DNA of 64,000 nt, taken from positions 1,543,001 through 1,607,000 of the forward strand of contig NC_079240.1 of assembly GCF_027921745.1 (NCBI RefSeq), in the 5' to 3' direction. Of the stretch, positions 21,429 to 31,951 are shown piece after piece. Under the pieces are notes generated by a model. The model saw only the letters and a program-made list of their open reading frames with translations, ran no database searches and was not told the origin of the DNA. Made by a program: the position numbers and the translations under genes. Source of the DNA: Schizosaccharomyces osmophilus (taxonomy: Eukaryota; Ascomycota; Schizosaccharomycetes; Schizosaccharomycetales; Schizosaccharomycetaceae). Every line of letters starts with the position of its first letter. The stretch's first letter is position 1.

Positions 21429-22646
21429 ATGGACGAAAAAGAGTGTGAAAAGCAACTTGAAGCTCCCAAACTGGCCGAATCTTCTTACTTGGCTTCTCTA
21501 ATGAGTTTCGAAAGCGATCTACCCTCGTACCACAAGATTTGGTGTTCATAAAATCTGGATGATTCGGAAAAATGTCGTTTTTTTTAACATTCACCGGATT
21601 CTGAAAACAAGAGCGACGAGCTGCCTAAAAATGCTTCTGCAGCAATGGATTTCGCTGCCGCTCTATCCAATTGGCTCAAAATTGCATTCTTGTTTTTCGT
21701 TAGACCACCAGCATTCCTGAGAATTCCATTTGCTGCAAAATCATACAGTAAATGAAGGACTTTGACTTTTTCTGTTATCTCTTCTCCATAGGAATTGATT
21801 CTTTAGTTTCGTATTACTTCCTCTCTCCTTTTCTAACCAATGGTTTGCTGAAAGAATTTCGAAAAGAGTTTCAATCTTGTATAGCGGCGTTTCTTGTCGT
21901 CCTGGCTTTTGGCTTTCTTCTTAATTTAGTTTCAGGTATGCCAGTAGACGGATGATGTTTGATGAAAGCTTTACTAACTGATAACGAATAGTTTTATTGA
22001 ATTTGCTTTTTTTAACGTTGAATGGTGTTTCCAAATCGTTCAAACATGTTCATTAACTGTTAAAAGTTGTTCTTCAGGTGTTCGGATACGTTCGCATACT
22101 ACTAGCCTATATTCTAGATTATGACATTACATTAGAAGTGTCCGACTCAATGAATGAAAATCAATTGCCATAAAATGCTGATGCAATACCTCTCGAACCG
22201 CCAGGAGAGCCAAAGAGTTCTATATTAGAAGCGAGGAACCATATTTCGAATTTGTGAAACAGTAGGTAAGGCGACAAGAAAATCAGTCTAGGAATACTGG
22301 AAGCGCTAAAGGTTTGCACAACACTTAAGAAGCCTTTTGTCCTTTTTGTACCCTTTGTACATTTACCCTTGCTTTATTCTACCATATTTTCTGTTCTCAG
22401 GACAATGTTTGGTTCTTCCCTTTCCCTTCTACATTTGCATCTGCATAACGTCCATTTATCCTCACACTAGTTAGTCTCGTTTATTTATTAATTGTTTTGC
22501 AATACGAATGTTTACTCGTTTTCTTTCTATTTTAGATCTTCAATAAGATATTGATTGGTGTTTCAAGAAATGCTGCTGTGAATGCATTGCTTCCCTTCGT
22601 ATACGCTCAATTCAAGGACAAGAAAATAACAAAAGTACAACTATGA
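21429..22646 (+). pseudogene. wtf-family (meiotic driver / spore-killer type) gene relic
   Basis: A fossil of about 1.2 kb, the usual size of wtf genes. The parts in order are: an acidic 5' coding block (from 21429) ending in LPSYHKIW, like the conserved LPxY motif early in Wtf proteins; then several short blocks rich in hydrophobic residues (about 21600-21750, 21789-21936, 21990-22190); then a terminal block (about 22535-22646). At least one intron with standard donor, CTAAC branch and acceptor remains recognisable. Opposed forkhead-type boxes lie 390-410 bp upstream; wtf drivers use Mei4/FLEX control. A 5S rRNA copy follows on the other strand, an association reported for wtf genes in the S. 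octosporus group. It is broken, with roughly three to five breaks, and moderately old. It was not tested by homology search, so the family call is tentative. Confidence 0.5.
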
Positions 22647-22688
22647 AATGAAACATTCTTAAGGATAAATCAAAAAGAAAAAGAGAGG

Positions 22689-22807
22689 GAGCCTACAGCA
22701 CGCCGGATTCCCATGTTGTCTCCAACCATAGTACTAACGAGACCTTCAGATCAAAACTGCAGTGATCGGACGGGAACTGGTGTTTTCGCCTAGGTGTGGC
22801 CGTAGAG
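22689..22807 (-). rRNA. 5S rRNA gene copy, diverged (possibly a pseudogene)
   Basis: 119 positions on the minus strand align end to end with fission-yeast 5S rRNA. The 5' arm CTACGGCC, the CCTAGGCGAAAACACCAGTT stretch, box C (GTTGGAGACAACATGGGA) and the 3' arm GCTGTAGGC are kept, and helix I still pairs. The region corresponding to box A / loop C differs: the nearly universal GTTAAGC is replaced by GTTTTGA, with neighbouring changes. A TATATA (22828-22823) lies upstream and a T-rich terminator follows. Fission-yeast 5S genes are dispersed, so a lone copy is expected. It may be a decayed copy. Confidence 0.85.
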
Positions 22808-23228
22808 AAGTGCTTGTTAGAGTATATAGATTAATCAAGTAGATTACATTAAAATCAAAACATTTTATTCAAAGGCATAACACGTTTCGCTTCAGAATTA
22901 TTTTGCTCATGTTCATTGATTCGTCAAGGAAAATTCATTACTAATTAGGGTCGCATAGAAACACATCATATCGTTCCCATACTATGAATAAAACATGTTA
23001 GCATTCAAAATGATTCTATAGTACAGCGAACGTCTCAAGGACCCTAGGATGTCTTGGGAACGAATACAAGAAAGGTTGAAGAAACGAATACTAGCTATTG
23101 TACTTCACTTTTGAGCAACATCTTCTATACGGAGTGTAACTTCACGCTCCAATCGTCGTTGATCATTAAAACCAAATCATACATTTCATCTTTGCGAGAT
23201 TCTTATATTCATCATAAAAAAACTCTTT
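22808..23228. other. Gene-free stretch between the 5S copy and allantoicase
   Basis: This is 421 bp, AT-rich, containing the upstream region of the 5S copy and the 3' end of the allantoicase gene. Nothing else was recognised. Confidence 0.5.
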
Positions 23229-24257
23229 TTAAAGGGGGGCACGTCGGCCACAAATGCGTAGACGCTTGACACCACCATCAGGAACAATGATCATACGAAC
23301 ATGCGTCTTGGGAGTGGCGATGTTCTCAAGATCCAAGAAGGTATGTTCCATATGAGGGCCAAGTTTATGAGCAGGTAAAATAATCTCCCAAGTACAATCA
23401 GGGCCAGGGACATGATCGGGAGAGTCCGTTGCTTCCAAGATAACTTCCTTGGGATAATTTCCCTTGAAATGATTGGTATCGACAAGGATATCATCGATAT
23501 AGCCTTTGGTGCCTAACTTCACGATGACCCAATCAACATGACCAGGCTCTCGGCTTCTAGCGGTTTCCCAACCATCACCCATGTTGATGCCCCGACCAGG
23601 CAGAATAAGATTATCTTTTCGTCCAAAGTGTTGGTTACTACATTGAACCACTAGACCGCCAAGATACATATGGGCAAGATCTAGACGAATGTCCAGGTCG
23701 GCTGGGAACACAGGAATTACGTTCCCGTACACACGAAAACGAGCAATTCCTCCATCTGGGTACATTTGTAAACGCACATGCGTATAGCAATCACTTGTGG
23801 GGGTCTCTAATTGGAAAAGGTGTCGCTGAGAAGGGCCGCATGAAACCTTGGGAAGAATTGGAGTCCAAAATGCATTGGCATCGGGAATTTTGTTAGGGGA
23901 AAATGTAGCTTCAACACTTACGGCAGGTGCGTGGTTACCGTTGAAAAAAGCGGTGTCGATTTCGATACCAGTGATGCAGCCACTGGAAGCCCCTACCTTG
24001 GCAATCACCCAGTCGGAGGGTTCTGGGTTGTGTCTTCTCGTTTCCCAGCCATCATACCAAGCACCTGTCTCCACGTAGACACCTTCTCTTCGAATGGGAG
24101 GAGACTGTGAAATTAAATTTTCTGCCGAGGCGAAAAAGTCATCACTACACGCAATAACTTGACCACCTAGACTTCGAGAGATTAAATCGATACAATGTTG
24201 AGAGAAAAATGCATCACCCACCTTGGGTGCAATCTGTACAACAGCTGCTGTAGACAT
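23229..24257 (-). CDS. Allantoicase (allantoate amidinohydrolase)
   Basis: The ATG at 24257 (MSTAAVVQ) gives 342 residues; an in-frame ATG at 24305 is less likely. Two homologous allantoicase domains are visible, each with a DGWET motif: GAWYDGWETRRH near residue 82 and INMGDGWETARSREPGHVDW near 225. Each is followed by the ExDTxxFxGN pattern (IEIDTAFFNGN, ILVDTNHFKGN) and a C-terminal HVRxxxxPDGGxxRxRxxG strand (twice). It hydrolyses allantoate to ureidoglycolate and urea in purine degradation. It is divergent from the racemase gene and is positioned as SPAC1F7.09c. Confidence 0.95.
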   Translation of the reverse strand: MSTAAVVQIAPKVGDAFFSQHCIDLISRSLGGQVIACSDDFFASAENLISQSPPIRREGVYVETGAWYDGWETRRHNPEPSDWVIAKVGASSGCITGIEIDTAFFNGNHAPAVSVEATFSPNKIPDANAFWTPILPKVSCGPSQRHLFQLETPTSDCYTHVRLQMYPDGGIARFRVYGNVIPVFPADLDIRLDLAHMYLGGLVVQCSNQHFGRKDNLILPGRGINMGDGWETARSREPGHVDWVIVKLGTKGYIDDILVDTNHFKGNYPKEVILEATDSPDHVPGPDCTWEIILPAHKLGPHMEHTFLDLENIATPKTHVRMIIVPDGGVKRLRICGRRAPL

Positions 24258-24961
24258 TTGGTATACGTTTTCTTTTAAAAACCTTTCTAGACAGTATTCG
24301 TACAACTTTGCTCGTAAGCTATAGGCCGAAAATGAAAATAAACGGAGAAGAAAATTAAAAGTTAAAAGGATAAAGACTTTTTAAATAGCTTTAATAATGT
24401 AATTACCCCGCTGAACGCAGTATCTTCACACTTTGTGTTTCTTTGAGGATGTTCTTAAATGCTTTTACTATGATAAGACTTGATTTCGATTGACCCGAAC
24501 GGTAGACTTCTTCTTTCAAAAAGTCCTTCTTTCTAAAAAAAACTTGATATTCTGGTAAAAAGATCGTTTCCAATTAACTAGTCTTGGGAGCATTCTCTAT
24601 ATATGCGTCTTCGGTAGGAGTAACCGACATTTCGGGAGACCCAAGAATAGAGATATTCATTTTAAATATCTTTAGCTATCAAAAACTCTTTCCGAAAAAG
24701 TTTACATATCGTCCTAATCACCTCCGTCTTGATGTTGGATATCAAAAGAACAGAGATTGCCAAAACAGTTTCCAACGAGAAGGAAGCGTTAATCTCAATT
24801 TCAAGTTGATTTCGAAAGGGTTTGGCATTGACGTTGAAGTGGTTTTTGGATACTTTTCAATTCAAAAAAATTTAATTCTTTTACTGCATCTCAAAAGACA
24901 AGTGGACTAATCTAGGTTTTCTACACACGTTCAGTTTTCTATCCCTTCTTTTTAAATAAAA
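24258..24961. promoter_or_regulatory. Divergent promoter of allantoicase and racemase genes
   Basis: This is 704 bp. TGATAAG at 24471-24477 is a GATA-type site of the kind used by nitrogen regulators such as Gaf1. Functional use is inferred. No other gene is supported. Confidence 0.45.
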
Positions 24962-25675
24962 ATGGTGCGCATTCTTGTCATAAATCCAAATTCTACAGTG
25001 GAAATGACCAACAATGTAAAAAAGGTCTTGGATTCCTGTACGCCACTGGATGTTGAATTACAATACCTTAGTGGCCCTCCGAACGGACCTGCTTCAATTG
25101 AATCTGTATTTGATGGAATCCTTACCGCATCGTTTGTCATGCGACATTTCAAGCAGAATCCTCCTCAGTGCGATGCCTTTTTAGTCGCTTGCTATTCGGA
25201 TCATCCACTTGTTTCTGCATTGCGTGAAGCTTATAAAAAACCTTGTCTTGGCATTATGCAAGCTTCGATATTCGCAGCTTTGTCTCTAGGTCGTAAAGTA
25301 GCAATTGTTACAACAACAAAACGTTACGAACCATTACTCAGCGCTGGTGTTCGTGCTATGGGTATATCTGACAGCGTCTTCGCTGGAGTAGTGTCCACGG
25401 GCTTGACCCCTTTGGAACTTGAATCAAAGCCACGCACTGAGGTAGATGCTCTTGTGCAGAAAAGTTCTCGCAGAGCCGTCCAGGAATTGGGAGCAGATGT
25501 AATATGCCTTGGGTGTGCTGGAATGGCTCACATGGTAGAGGTTGTTCAACAGGCAGTAGGTCCCGATGTTCCCGTTGTTGAAGGAGCAAAGGCTGGAGTG
25601 GGAATGTTGACTAGTCTTGTTCAAATGTCTTTGTTTACTTCCAAGGTCGGTGCATATCAAGCCATTCCATTCTAA
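24962..25675 (+). CDS. Asp/Glu/hydantoin racemase family protein (Dcg1-like)
   Basis: 237 residues in one exon. The N-terminus MVRILVINPNSTVEMT is the family signature. Two cysteines lie in the expected catalytic contexts: FLVACYSDHPLV (about residue 77) and ICLGCAGMAHM (about residue 184), the two-base pair used for racemisation. In Saccharomyces the homologue DCG1 sits in the allantoin gene cluster, and bacterial relatives racemise allantoin or hydantoins. Divergence from allantoicase supports a role in allantoin catabolism; the substrate is inferred. Synteny equals S. pombe SPAC1F7.10. Confidence 0.93.
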   Translation: MVRILVINPNSTVEMTNNVKKVLDSCTPLDVELQYLSGPPNGPASIESVFDGILTASFVMRHFKQNPPQCDAFLVACYSDHPLVSALREAYKKPCLGIMQASIFAALSLGRKVAIVTTTKRYEPLLSAGVRAMGISDSVFAGVVSTGLTPLELESKPRTEVDALVQKSSRRAVQELGADVICLGCAGMAHMVEVVQQAVGPDVPVVEGAKAGVGMLTSLVQMSLFTSKVGAYQAIPF

Positions 25676-26300
25676 TTTACAATTCCCAGCAGACGGAACA
25701 CTGTTTCATGTATTCATTTAAACAACATTCTATGGAATCTTACAAACACGCTATAGCATACTGTATTAACCAAAATAGATATTATTTTAATCTTCAATAT
25801 AACTCAAAAGAAATCAATCACCAACATAACCAAATGCAAAAAGTTGATTAAGGAATAAAATACAAAAACTCAAGAAACCAATTTCAAAAAACGATTTCCA
25901 TTCAGCGGTCTTCCGAATGGGTGAGGAATTTCAAATCGTGAATCCTAAAGTACACATTATCTCCTGAACATGCATAGATAAGTTTTTTCCACACGCACAT
26001 AGAATCGCATAAATAACAAAAGCATCGGGCTGGACATAATTGGTATTATCCAGTGATAAGTTTTTAATTTTAAAAACGTGTAAAAAAAAGAAAAGAAAAT
26101 TACAAAGAACTAAGTAAAAAATATATGTTGAAAACAAAAAAAAAGGGAAATTAAAAAGGGTAAAGCTTAACGTGAAGACGTCGACAAAAATACAACCGGC
26201 ATTATTAAGCTGGTTTACAGACATCCAGAATTCAAGAAATAGTCATCAATTAAGTTGGTGACGAGGGCGTGTACTCCACGTTTGTTTTGGTATCGGCTTC
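25676..26300. other. Convergent intergenic region (racemase / Zn2Cys6 factor)
   Basis: This is 625 bp, A-rich, containing two gene 3' ends. No other feature was recognised. Confidence 0.5.
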
Positions 26301-28809
26301 CTATAAAAACTGCTCCAGATTCATGCTAAGGTTGGGACTGAAAGGCTTCTCGTTTTCTGACGTTGTCCCGTTACTGGCATCCCATAATCCGGTTTCTGGA
26401 TGATTGTAAAGCTCAAAATCGTTCTTTGGTACATGCCAAGATAAAGAATCAAACAGAAGAGGGTTTTCTTGTTCGTAATATGGCAAGTGTTCAGACTGTG
26501 CCACGGTACTTTGATCCATTGAAATTCCAAGTCCATTCAATTGCCGTAACTGTTCTGCATTTTCTGTAGCATCATCCGGAGATCGACTGTTTGATCTGGA
26601 CGATGGAACATTGAACTGAAGAAAAGGAATTTCCTCCACAAGGAATTCATCATCAATTCCCTGGCTGGTTAATTGGAAACGTTCAAAAACTTTATCTTTC
26701 AGGCTAATTAAAAACGCAAAATCTTTGTTGGAAAAAGAAAACCCATCTCTAAGGTGTTCGAATATTTTGCACATATATCGTAAATCATTATAGGCCGTCA
26801 TTGCATAGCTTGTTTTTGGAAAACTTAAAGCATAAGCTCCTTGAATGATGCCAGCGTTCAGAGAGTGAAAGCGGAATACCCACCAACGAAGAGGTTCAAC
26901 GGGAACTAAGCACATCAAAGAATAAAGAACGTGGATGAGATCATGAGAAACAGAAGTACAAAGAGACAAAGACGTAGCGTATTGATTTCTTTCCTCGGTA
27001 CGCGTAACGGCTCTTACAAACCAAGGACGATGCAAGTACAGTACGGATTGAAGAATGATGAACTTGATAGAATACTGTTCCATAATTATGACTGGCGAGG
27101 CATTCTTTGTATCGTCGGTAACACAGAAATAATCTGGCAGCTCACTTTCCACTTCCAACAATTCTTTAGTTAAAGTCTGTACTTCCGAGTAACTAGGAGG
27201 AGTAAATTTAAAAGCACGGTTGAGGGCATTCGCCAAATATTTAGAAATTTTAGCTTTAACAATAGTAAAGCTAGCTTCAGTTCGTAAAGGAGACGGTTCT
27301 GGAATGAATAGGCTATCTGGCGCGATGCTAGCGTCTGCAATATTGGAAGGAGGTAAAACGTTAGTTTGATCATTACTAATGGCATAGGGTCTTCCTAAGC
27401 TCATTGAGAGCATTCGGTCCAAAAACAAAAGCTCTGCCCAAATCATTCGACGCATATGCAACTGGAACGCGGAAAGCTCAAAAACCTCGCCATCACGATG
27501 CATGCCCATGGCAACAGCAATACGGGTGGCAGTTCCAACACAATTCCAAGCAAAATTGGTACGTTCAAGACAATCACAAAAGTAGGAATACTGACACATG
27601 AGGATGAGAAAAACGACAGCATCGACGGAAGGCACGAAGGAGGAGTATGAGATATCAAAGCACAGTTGGGCACGAAGGTAAAACTCATGCGCAAGGGATT
27701 TTCTGTTCCTTACTAATGCAGGAGACGCGAATAGGGTACCGAGACAAAAAACCATGTAGGTAAGGGCAAGGAAGTGAGGCTGAGGCGGAGACCGAGAAGA
27801 ATCATGAGCGTATAAATTAAGACGAGCCTTTTCAAAGGAAGGGCGATGAATGACATGACAGCTCCACCCTACGTTGTCAAAATAAAGATTTAATAGGCAG
27901 ACGGCAAATTGAGGGACGGGAAGCATATCACATAGATTGGTAGGATTCAATACGTTAGGAACGCGGTGACTCCAATGGAGGAGAGAAGAAGAAGAAGAAG
28001 ATGGATACAACAGTGACCTTTGAAGAGCAAAGTAATCCTCTTCTTCACTATTTGGATCTGCTTGAGGGATACAAGATCGACTAGAAGAAGCACCGTAATA
28101 ATTAAGATGACCGTGAGAGCCTATCTTGAGACGACCAAGCATTTGAGAGACGTCTGCAAGCGTCGAATCTCCCGACGGTGAAGATGTCTGAGTAGTATCA
28201 TCCATTTTTGACTCCGCGGACTGGTTCCGCGCTGATGGTGATTGAGTCTTTGCCGAAAACGATAATGATAGCGGAGGTTGCTCTGTCGGGTCTATGTATT
28301 TTTCAATCAAAGAATGAATAACTTTTTGATCATGTTCAGCTATAAACAAGGAATCATGGTTACTATCGTAAGACTCGACAGCACCTTGTAGCTTAGACAT
28401 TCGAGACAACAATAGCTTAATCAATTTATCACTATTTCCCAAAAAGGGATATGTTAGCAACTCATGATTACAATGTACAATAGGAAAAAAGACGGAAGGA
28501 AGAAAGAACGGAAACCAAAATCGCATTCAGTCAAGCCGGGTTCAGTTCAGAAACTTGCCTCCGTCCATCAACCTAAAAGTAAGAATAATGATATACCTCA
28601 CAGAAATAACAATTCCATCTGGACATAAATCGGAAATTCCTCGTTTTTTACAATTGGAGCAAGGCCAAACACGATCACACTAACGCGTTAGTCGTCTGTT
28701 TTCCACTCATTTCAGAGCAACTTACCTTTAGTTTGAGACGATGACATTCTCTACATGAAGTAATTTTTCGATTTCTTCTCGTACCTGGCCTCTTTCCAGG
28801 AGTAGTCAT
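26301..28809 (-). CDS. Zn2Cys6 fungal transcription factor, three exons
   Basis: Exons are 28809-28726, 28679-28597 and 28431-26301. Introns 28680-28725 and 28432-28596 have GTAAGT/GTATAT donors, CTAAC branches and TAG ends. The product has 765 residues. The binuclear cluster is split by intron 1: CRECHRLKLK on exon 1, then CDRVWPCSNCKKRGISDLC on exon 2. A short coiled coil (LIKLLLSRMSKLQGAVE) follows at the start of exon 3. Residues ~230-560 carry the fungal-specific transcription factor middle domain, and the tail is Asn/Ser-rich. It is likely a nuclear DNA-binding regulator. Its place beside allantoicase and racemase makes purine catabolism a candidate target, which is inference. Positioned as SPAC1F7.11c. 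Confidence 0.9.
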
Positions 28810-29761
28810 TTAGGTGTTTTGGTCAAGTTGGTTCCATGTTGTATCGGGCAAGAGAACTTTGGAAATATCTCTAGGCCTATCTATTGCTCACTGACAGAAG
28901 GGAAGCGTAAACAAACAAGGAAAAACATTAACGCTGACAAAAATAAAAAGAAAGATTATAAAAAAGAAAAACAAGAAAAACACCACAAAGCAACAATTTT
29001 TTTCTGGATTGAATTTTCCTTCGCTTGGTACCTTTCAACCAGCGATGAAAAGCGGAAATTAAGAAACGCAATGTTTTGTTACATCTTTGCTAACATATAT
29101 AGAGAAAGAACACAATAAAAACCTTGAGACTTTACCTTTTTGGGGTTCAGATTTTATGATATTCTTTGTTTACATTTGCTGATCAGATAATTATGAAAGG
29201 AACTTGTTACTCGAAGATAAGATTAGATATGACAGCAAAAATGGTAACGCAAACCATTCCATATTTGAGTATATCGAAAGAAAATAAACTTTTTCTATTT
29301 GCTTTTTTTATGTTTCTTTTTTTTCTATTTTCTTTCTTTTCTACGTCGTTGCTGATTATGGATAATGCGGCGCACCACCAAGATGAAAGAAATGTCTTTT
29401 GGAACAACGAGGTGAAAGGAAGCAAACATCTTAATTTACGAGTCCCGGTATCGTGGACGAGATAACAGCACCGATATTCAGGGCTCCTTTTCTTGTTTAT
29501 TAAATCGACGGACTTCAGCCAACTTTGAGTTTGTCATTTGCCAAACACTACGTTCGTTTGTTCATACAAGGTAAGAAAAGCAAGGAAGTATAGAGAAAGA
29601 AAAGCCTGTTAAAAGAAATGTACAAAGAAAGAAATAATGTTTAGTGAAAGTTTGTACTTTAGTTTTCAGGTTTGATATTTTCTCTTTATGCTTCTATAGA
29701 TAATGTATTTGTCAAGGTACTAACTCGTATAGTTTGTTTGTTGGTTTTAACTTTTCAAAAT
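28810..29761. promoter_or_regulatory. Divergent region between the Zn2Cys6 factor and the yak3-like gene
   Basis: This is 952 bp. A perfect FLEX-type GTAAACAAACA lies at 28907-28917, and a second forkhead-like TTTGTTTAC at 29165-29173. A likely 5'-UTR intron of the downstream gene spans 29571-29732. Confidence 0.45.
29571..29732 (+). other. Probable 5'-UTR intron of the yak3-like gene
   Basis: GTAAGA donor after ACAAG, GTACTAAC branch at 29718-29725 and a TATAG acceptor at 29728-29732, all upstream of the ATG at 29762. Inferred from motifs only. Confidence 0.45.
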
Positions 29762-30781
29762 ATGGTTGTTTCAGCTCGTAAGATTGGAGACACCGTTGTC
29801 TCTCCTATTGGTTTTGGATGCATGGGTTTGCATGCAATGTATGGCCCTTCCTCTGAGGAAGCCAACCAAGCGGTCTTAACCCGTGCCGCGGACATGGGCT
29901 GTACCTTTTGGGACAGCTCAGACATGTATGGCTTTGGTGCAAACGAAGATTGCCTTGGTCGTTGGTTCAAACAAACCGGTCGCAGAAAAGAAATCTTCCT
30001 TGCTACAAAATTTGGCTACGAAAAGAAGCCCGATGGCAGTGGCGCTTTGAATAATACTCCCGAACACATCCACAGGGCACTTGACAACTCCTTGAAACGC
30101 TTAGGCGTCGAATCTATCGACTTGTACTATGTCCATCGCTTCAGTGGTGAAACTCCCGTCGAAATCATTATGGAGACCCTCAAGGGTCTTGTTGAAGCAG
30201 GCAAAATACGCTACATCGGTCTTTCTGAATGTAGTGCCGAAACCGTTCGTCGTGCCTGTAAGGTTTACCCCGTTAGTGCCGTTCAAATAGAATATTCTCC
30301 CTTCTCTTTAGAAATTGAGCGTCCTGAAATTGGTGTAAAGCAAGCTTGTCGTGAAAACAACATTACAATCGTTTGCTATGCTCCTCTTGGTCGTGGTTTC
30401 TTGACCGGCGCCTATAAGTCGCCTGATGACTTCCCTGAAGGCGACTTCCGTAGAATTGCTCCTCGCTACCAAAAAGAGAATTTTTACAAAAATCTAGAAC
30501 TTGTCGAGAAGTTGGAATCCATCGCTGCTAAAAACAATGCCACTTCAGGCCAACTCAGCTTGGCTTGGATTTTGGCTCAAGGCGATGATTTCCTCCCTAT
30601 TCCCGGCACGAAGCGTATCAAGTACTTGGAAGAAAACTATTCTGCCAAGGACATTCAACTTTCTCCTGATACAGTTCGCGAAATCCGTGAAGCTTCTGAC
30701 AGTGCCGAGATCGTCGGCCAAAGATATCCCCCTGGTGCTGGTGCAAAGATATTTATGGATACACCACCTTTGTCTAAGTAA
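29762..30781 (+). CDS. yak3: Aldo-keto reductase, Yak3-like
   Basis: The ATG at 29762 (MVVSARKIGD) gives 339 residues; the frame extends upstream but into leader sequence. The aldo-keto reductase tetrad is visible: Asp and Tyr in DSSDMYG, Lys in ATKFGYEKK and His in YVHRFSGE. The NADP-binding GTKR follows as IPGTKRIKYLEEN. It is a cytosolic NADPH-dependent reductase of the pyridoxal reductase / AKR8-13 type found in S. pombe (Yak3, SPAC1F7.12), with similar length and near-identical blocks such as SPDDFPEGDFRR. The physiological substrate is uncertain. Confidence 0.93.
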   Translation: MVVSARKIGDTVVSPIGFGCMGLHAMYGPSSEEANQAVLTRAADMGCTFWDSSDMYGFGANEDCLGRWFKQTGRRKEIFLATKFGYEKKPDGSGALNNTPEHIHRALDNSLKRLGVESIDLYYVHRFSGETPVEIIMETLKGLVEAGKIRYIGLSECSAETVRRACKVYPVSAVQIEYSPFSLEIERPEIGVKQACRENNITIVCYAPLGRGFLTGAYKSPDDFPEGDFRRIAPRYQKENFYKNLELVEKLESIAAKNNATSGQLSLAWILAQGDDFLPIPGTKRIKYLEENYSAKDIQLSPDTVREIREASDSAEIVGQRYPPGAGAKIFMDTPPLSK

Positions 30782-31111
30782 AGCATTTGCACCACTAACC
30801 TTTTAAGATTTGACGAATATTCATAATGGATTGATTCTCTAATGTTTTAGATAACTTTTATATGTACCAACTTCCATCCATGTTTTCACATTTGGTGGCT
30901 AACTTCACTTTTTGTTAAAAAGCTTCTTTAATAAGATAATTTTGTATATATTCTTCCCTTCAAAAATTGACTCACCTCCACCTCTATGATTTTACAATGA
31001 AACCCTTACTTAGCTACTGTTACATTTATTCATCATTTCACCGTTCACAAATACGAACCACCTAAATCAAGTACTTTCTCAACAGCCGGAACAAAATTTT
31101 TCATTGAAAAC
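30782..31111. other. Convergent 3' region yak3-like / rpl8
   Basis: This is 330 bp of AT-rich 3'-UTR sequence between convergent genes. Confidence 0.5.
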
Positions 31112-31873
31112 CTAATTTTCCACAGCGGCAGCACCACGCAAGAGACCACTTCTGCGGGCAGCAATAAGACCAGCCTTTTGACCGGGAACGGATCCACGGG
31201 GAACAGTGGTAGAGTGACCAACGTGTTGATGGTTACCACCACCATGAGGGTGATCGACGGGATTCATAGCAACACCACGAGTCTTGGGCCAGCAGTTGCG
31301 CTTGACCTTGTACTTGTGATAAGCACGACCAGCCTTAAGCAAGGGCTTGTCGACACGACCACCACCGGCAATGATGCCGACGACACCACGAGCGGCAGAA
31401 GGGACAACCTTCTTGGAACCAGAGGGCAATTTTACACGGGTCTTACCAGTGTCAATGTCGTGGCCAACAATGATAACGTAGTTACCGGAAGAACGTCCCA
31501 AAGCACCACGGTCACCAGACTTTTCTTCGACATTGGAGGCAATGGTACCTTCAGGCATCTCACCAACGGGCAAGACATTACCAACGGTCAAAGCAGCGTT
31601 CTTACCACAGTAGATGAATTGACCAGTGTACATACCTTCGGTAGCAACGAAGGTCTCGACATCAGTACGGTAGTGGTAAGGGTTACGGAAAGCAACTCTA
31701 GCCAAAGGAGCACCACGACCAGGGTCATGAATGATCTTTTGGACGACACCACGAATGTATCCGTGACGCTCAGCAAAGTCCAAAGTACGGAGCTGAGCGG
31801 CTCCCTTACGAAGACGAGTGTGAGCTTGGAAGATACCTCCGCTCTTTCTTTGTGCTCTAATAACACGACCCAT
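31112..31873 (-). CDS. rpl801: 60S ribosomal protein L8 (uL2)
   Basis: 253 residues in one exon, the normal size. The protein is basic throughout and carries the uL2 signature [20 protein letters not shown], whose conserved His is near the peptidyl-transferase centre. The N-terminus [13 protein letters not shown] is standard. Fission yeasts carry several identical L8 copies; the position between yak3 and pcr1 matches S. pombe rpl801. Codon use is strongly biased to preferred codons, as for a highly expressed gene. Regulation: a HomolD box ~70 bp upstream. Confidence 0.97.
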   Translation of the reverse strand: MGRVIRAQRKSGGIFQAHTRLRKGAAQLRTLDFAERHGYIRGVVQKIIHDPGRGAPLARVAFRNPYHYRTDVETFVATEGMYTGQFIYCGKNAALTVGNVLPVGEMPEGTIASNVEEKSGDRGALGRSSGNYVIIVGHDIDTGKTRVKLPSGSKKVVPSAARGVVGIIAGGGRVDKPLLKAGRAYHKYKVKRNCWPKTRGVAMNPVDHPHGGGNHQHVGHSTTVPRGSVPGQKAGLIAARRSGLLRGAAAVEN

Positions 31874-31943
31874 TTCTGGTGTTTTGGTTGTTGGTGAATT
31901 TAGCCCTCCCTAAACACTTCCAAGTGATTTTCTTGAAGTTGGT

Positions 31944-31951
31944 TGTGACTG
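31944..31951 (-). promoter_or_regulatory. HomolD box of rpl801
   Basis: CAGTCACA on the gene strand (TGTGACTG on +), 71-78 bp before the ATG. HomolD replaces the TATA box in fission-yeast ribosomal protein promoters. Confidence 0.85.

Noticed and set aside
28683-28688. ACGCGT in the Zn2Cys6 gene
   Set aside because: It lies inside intron 1, overlapping the branch/acceptor region, so it is more likely part of the splice signal context.
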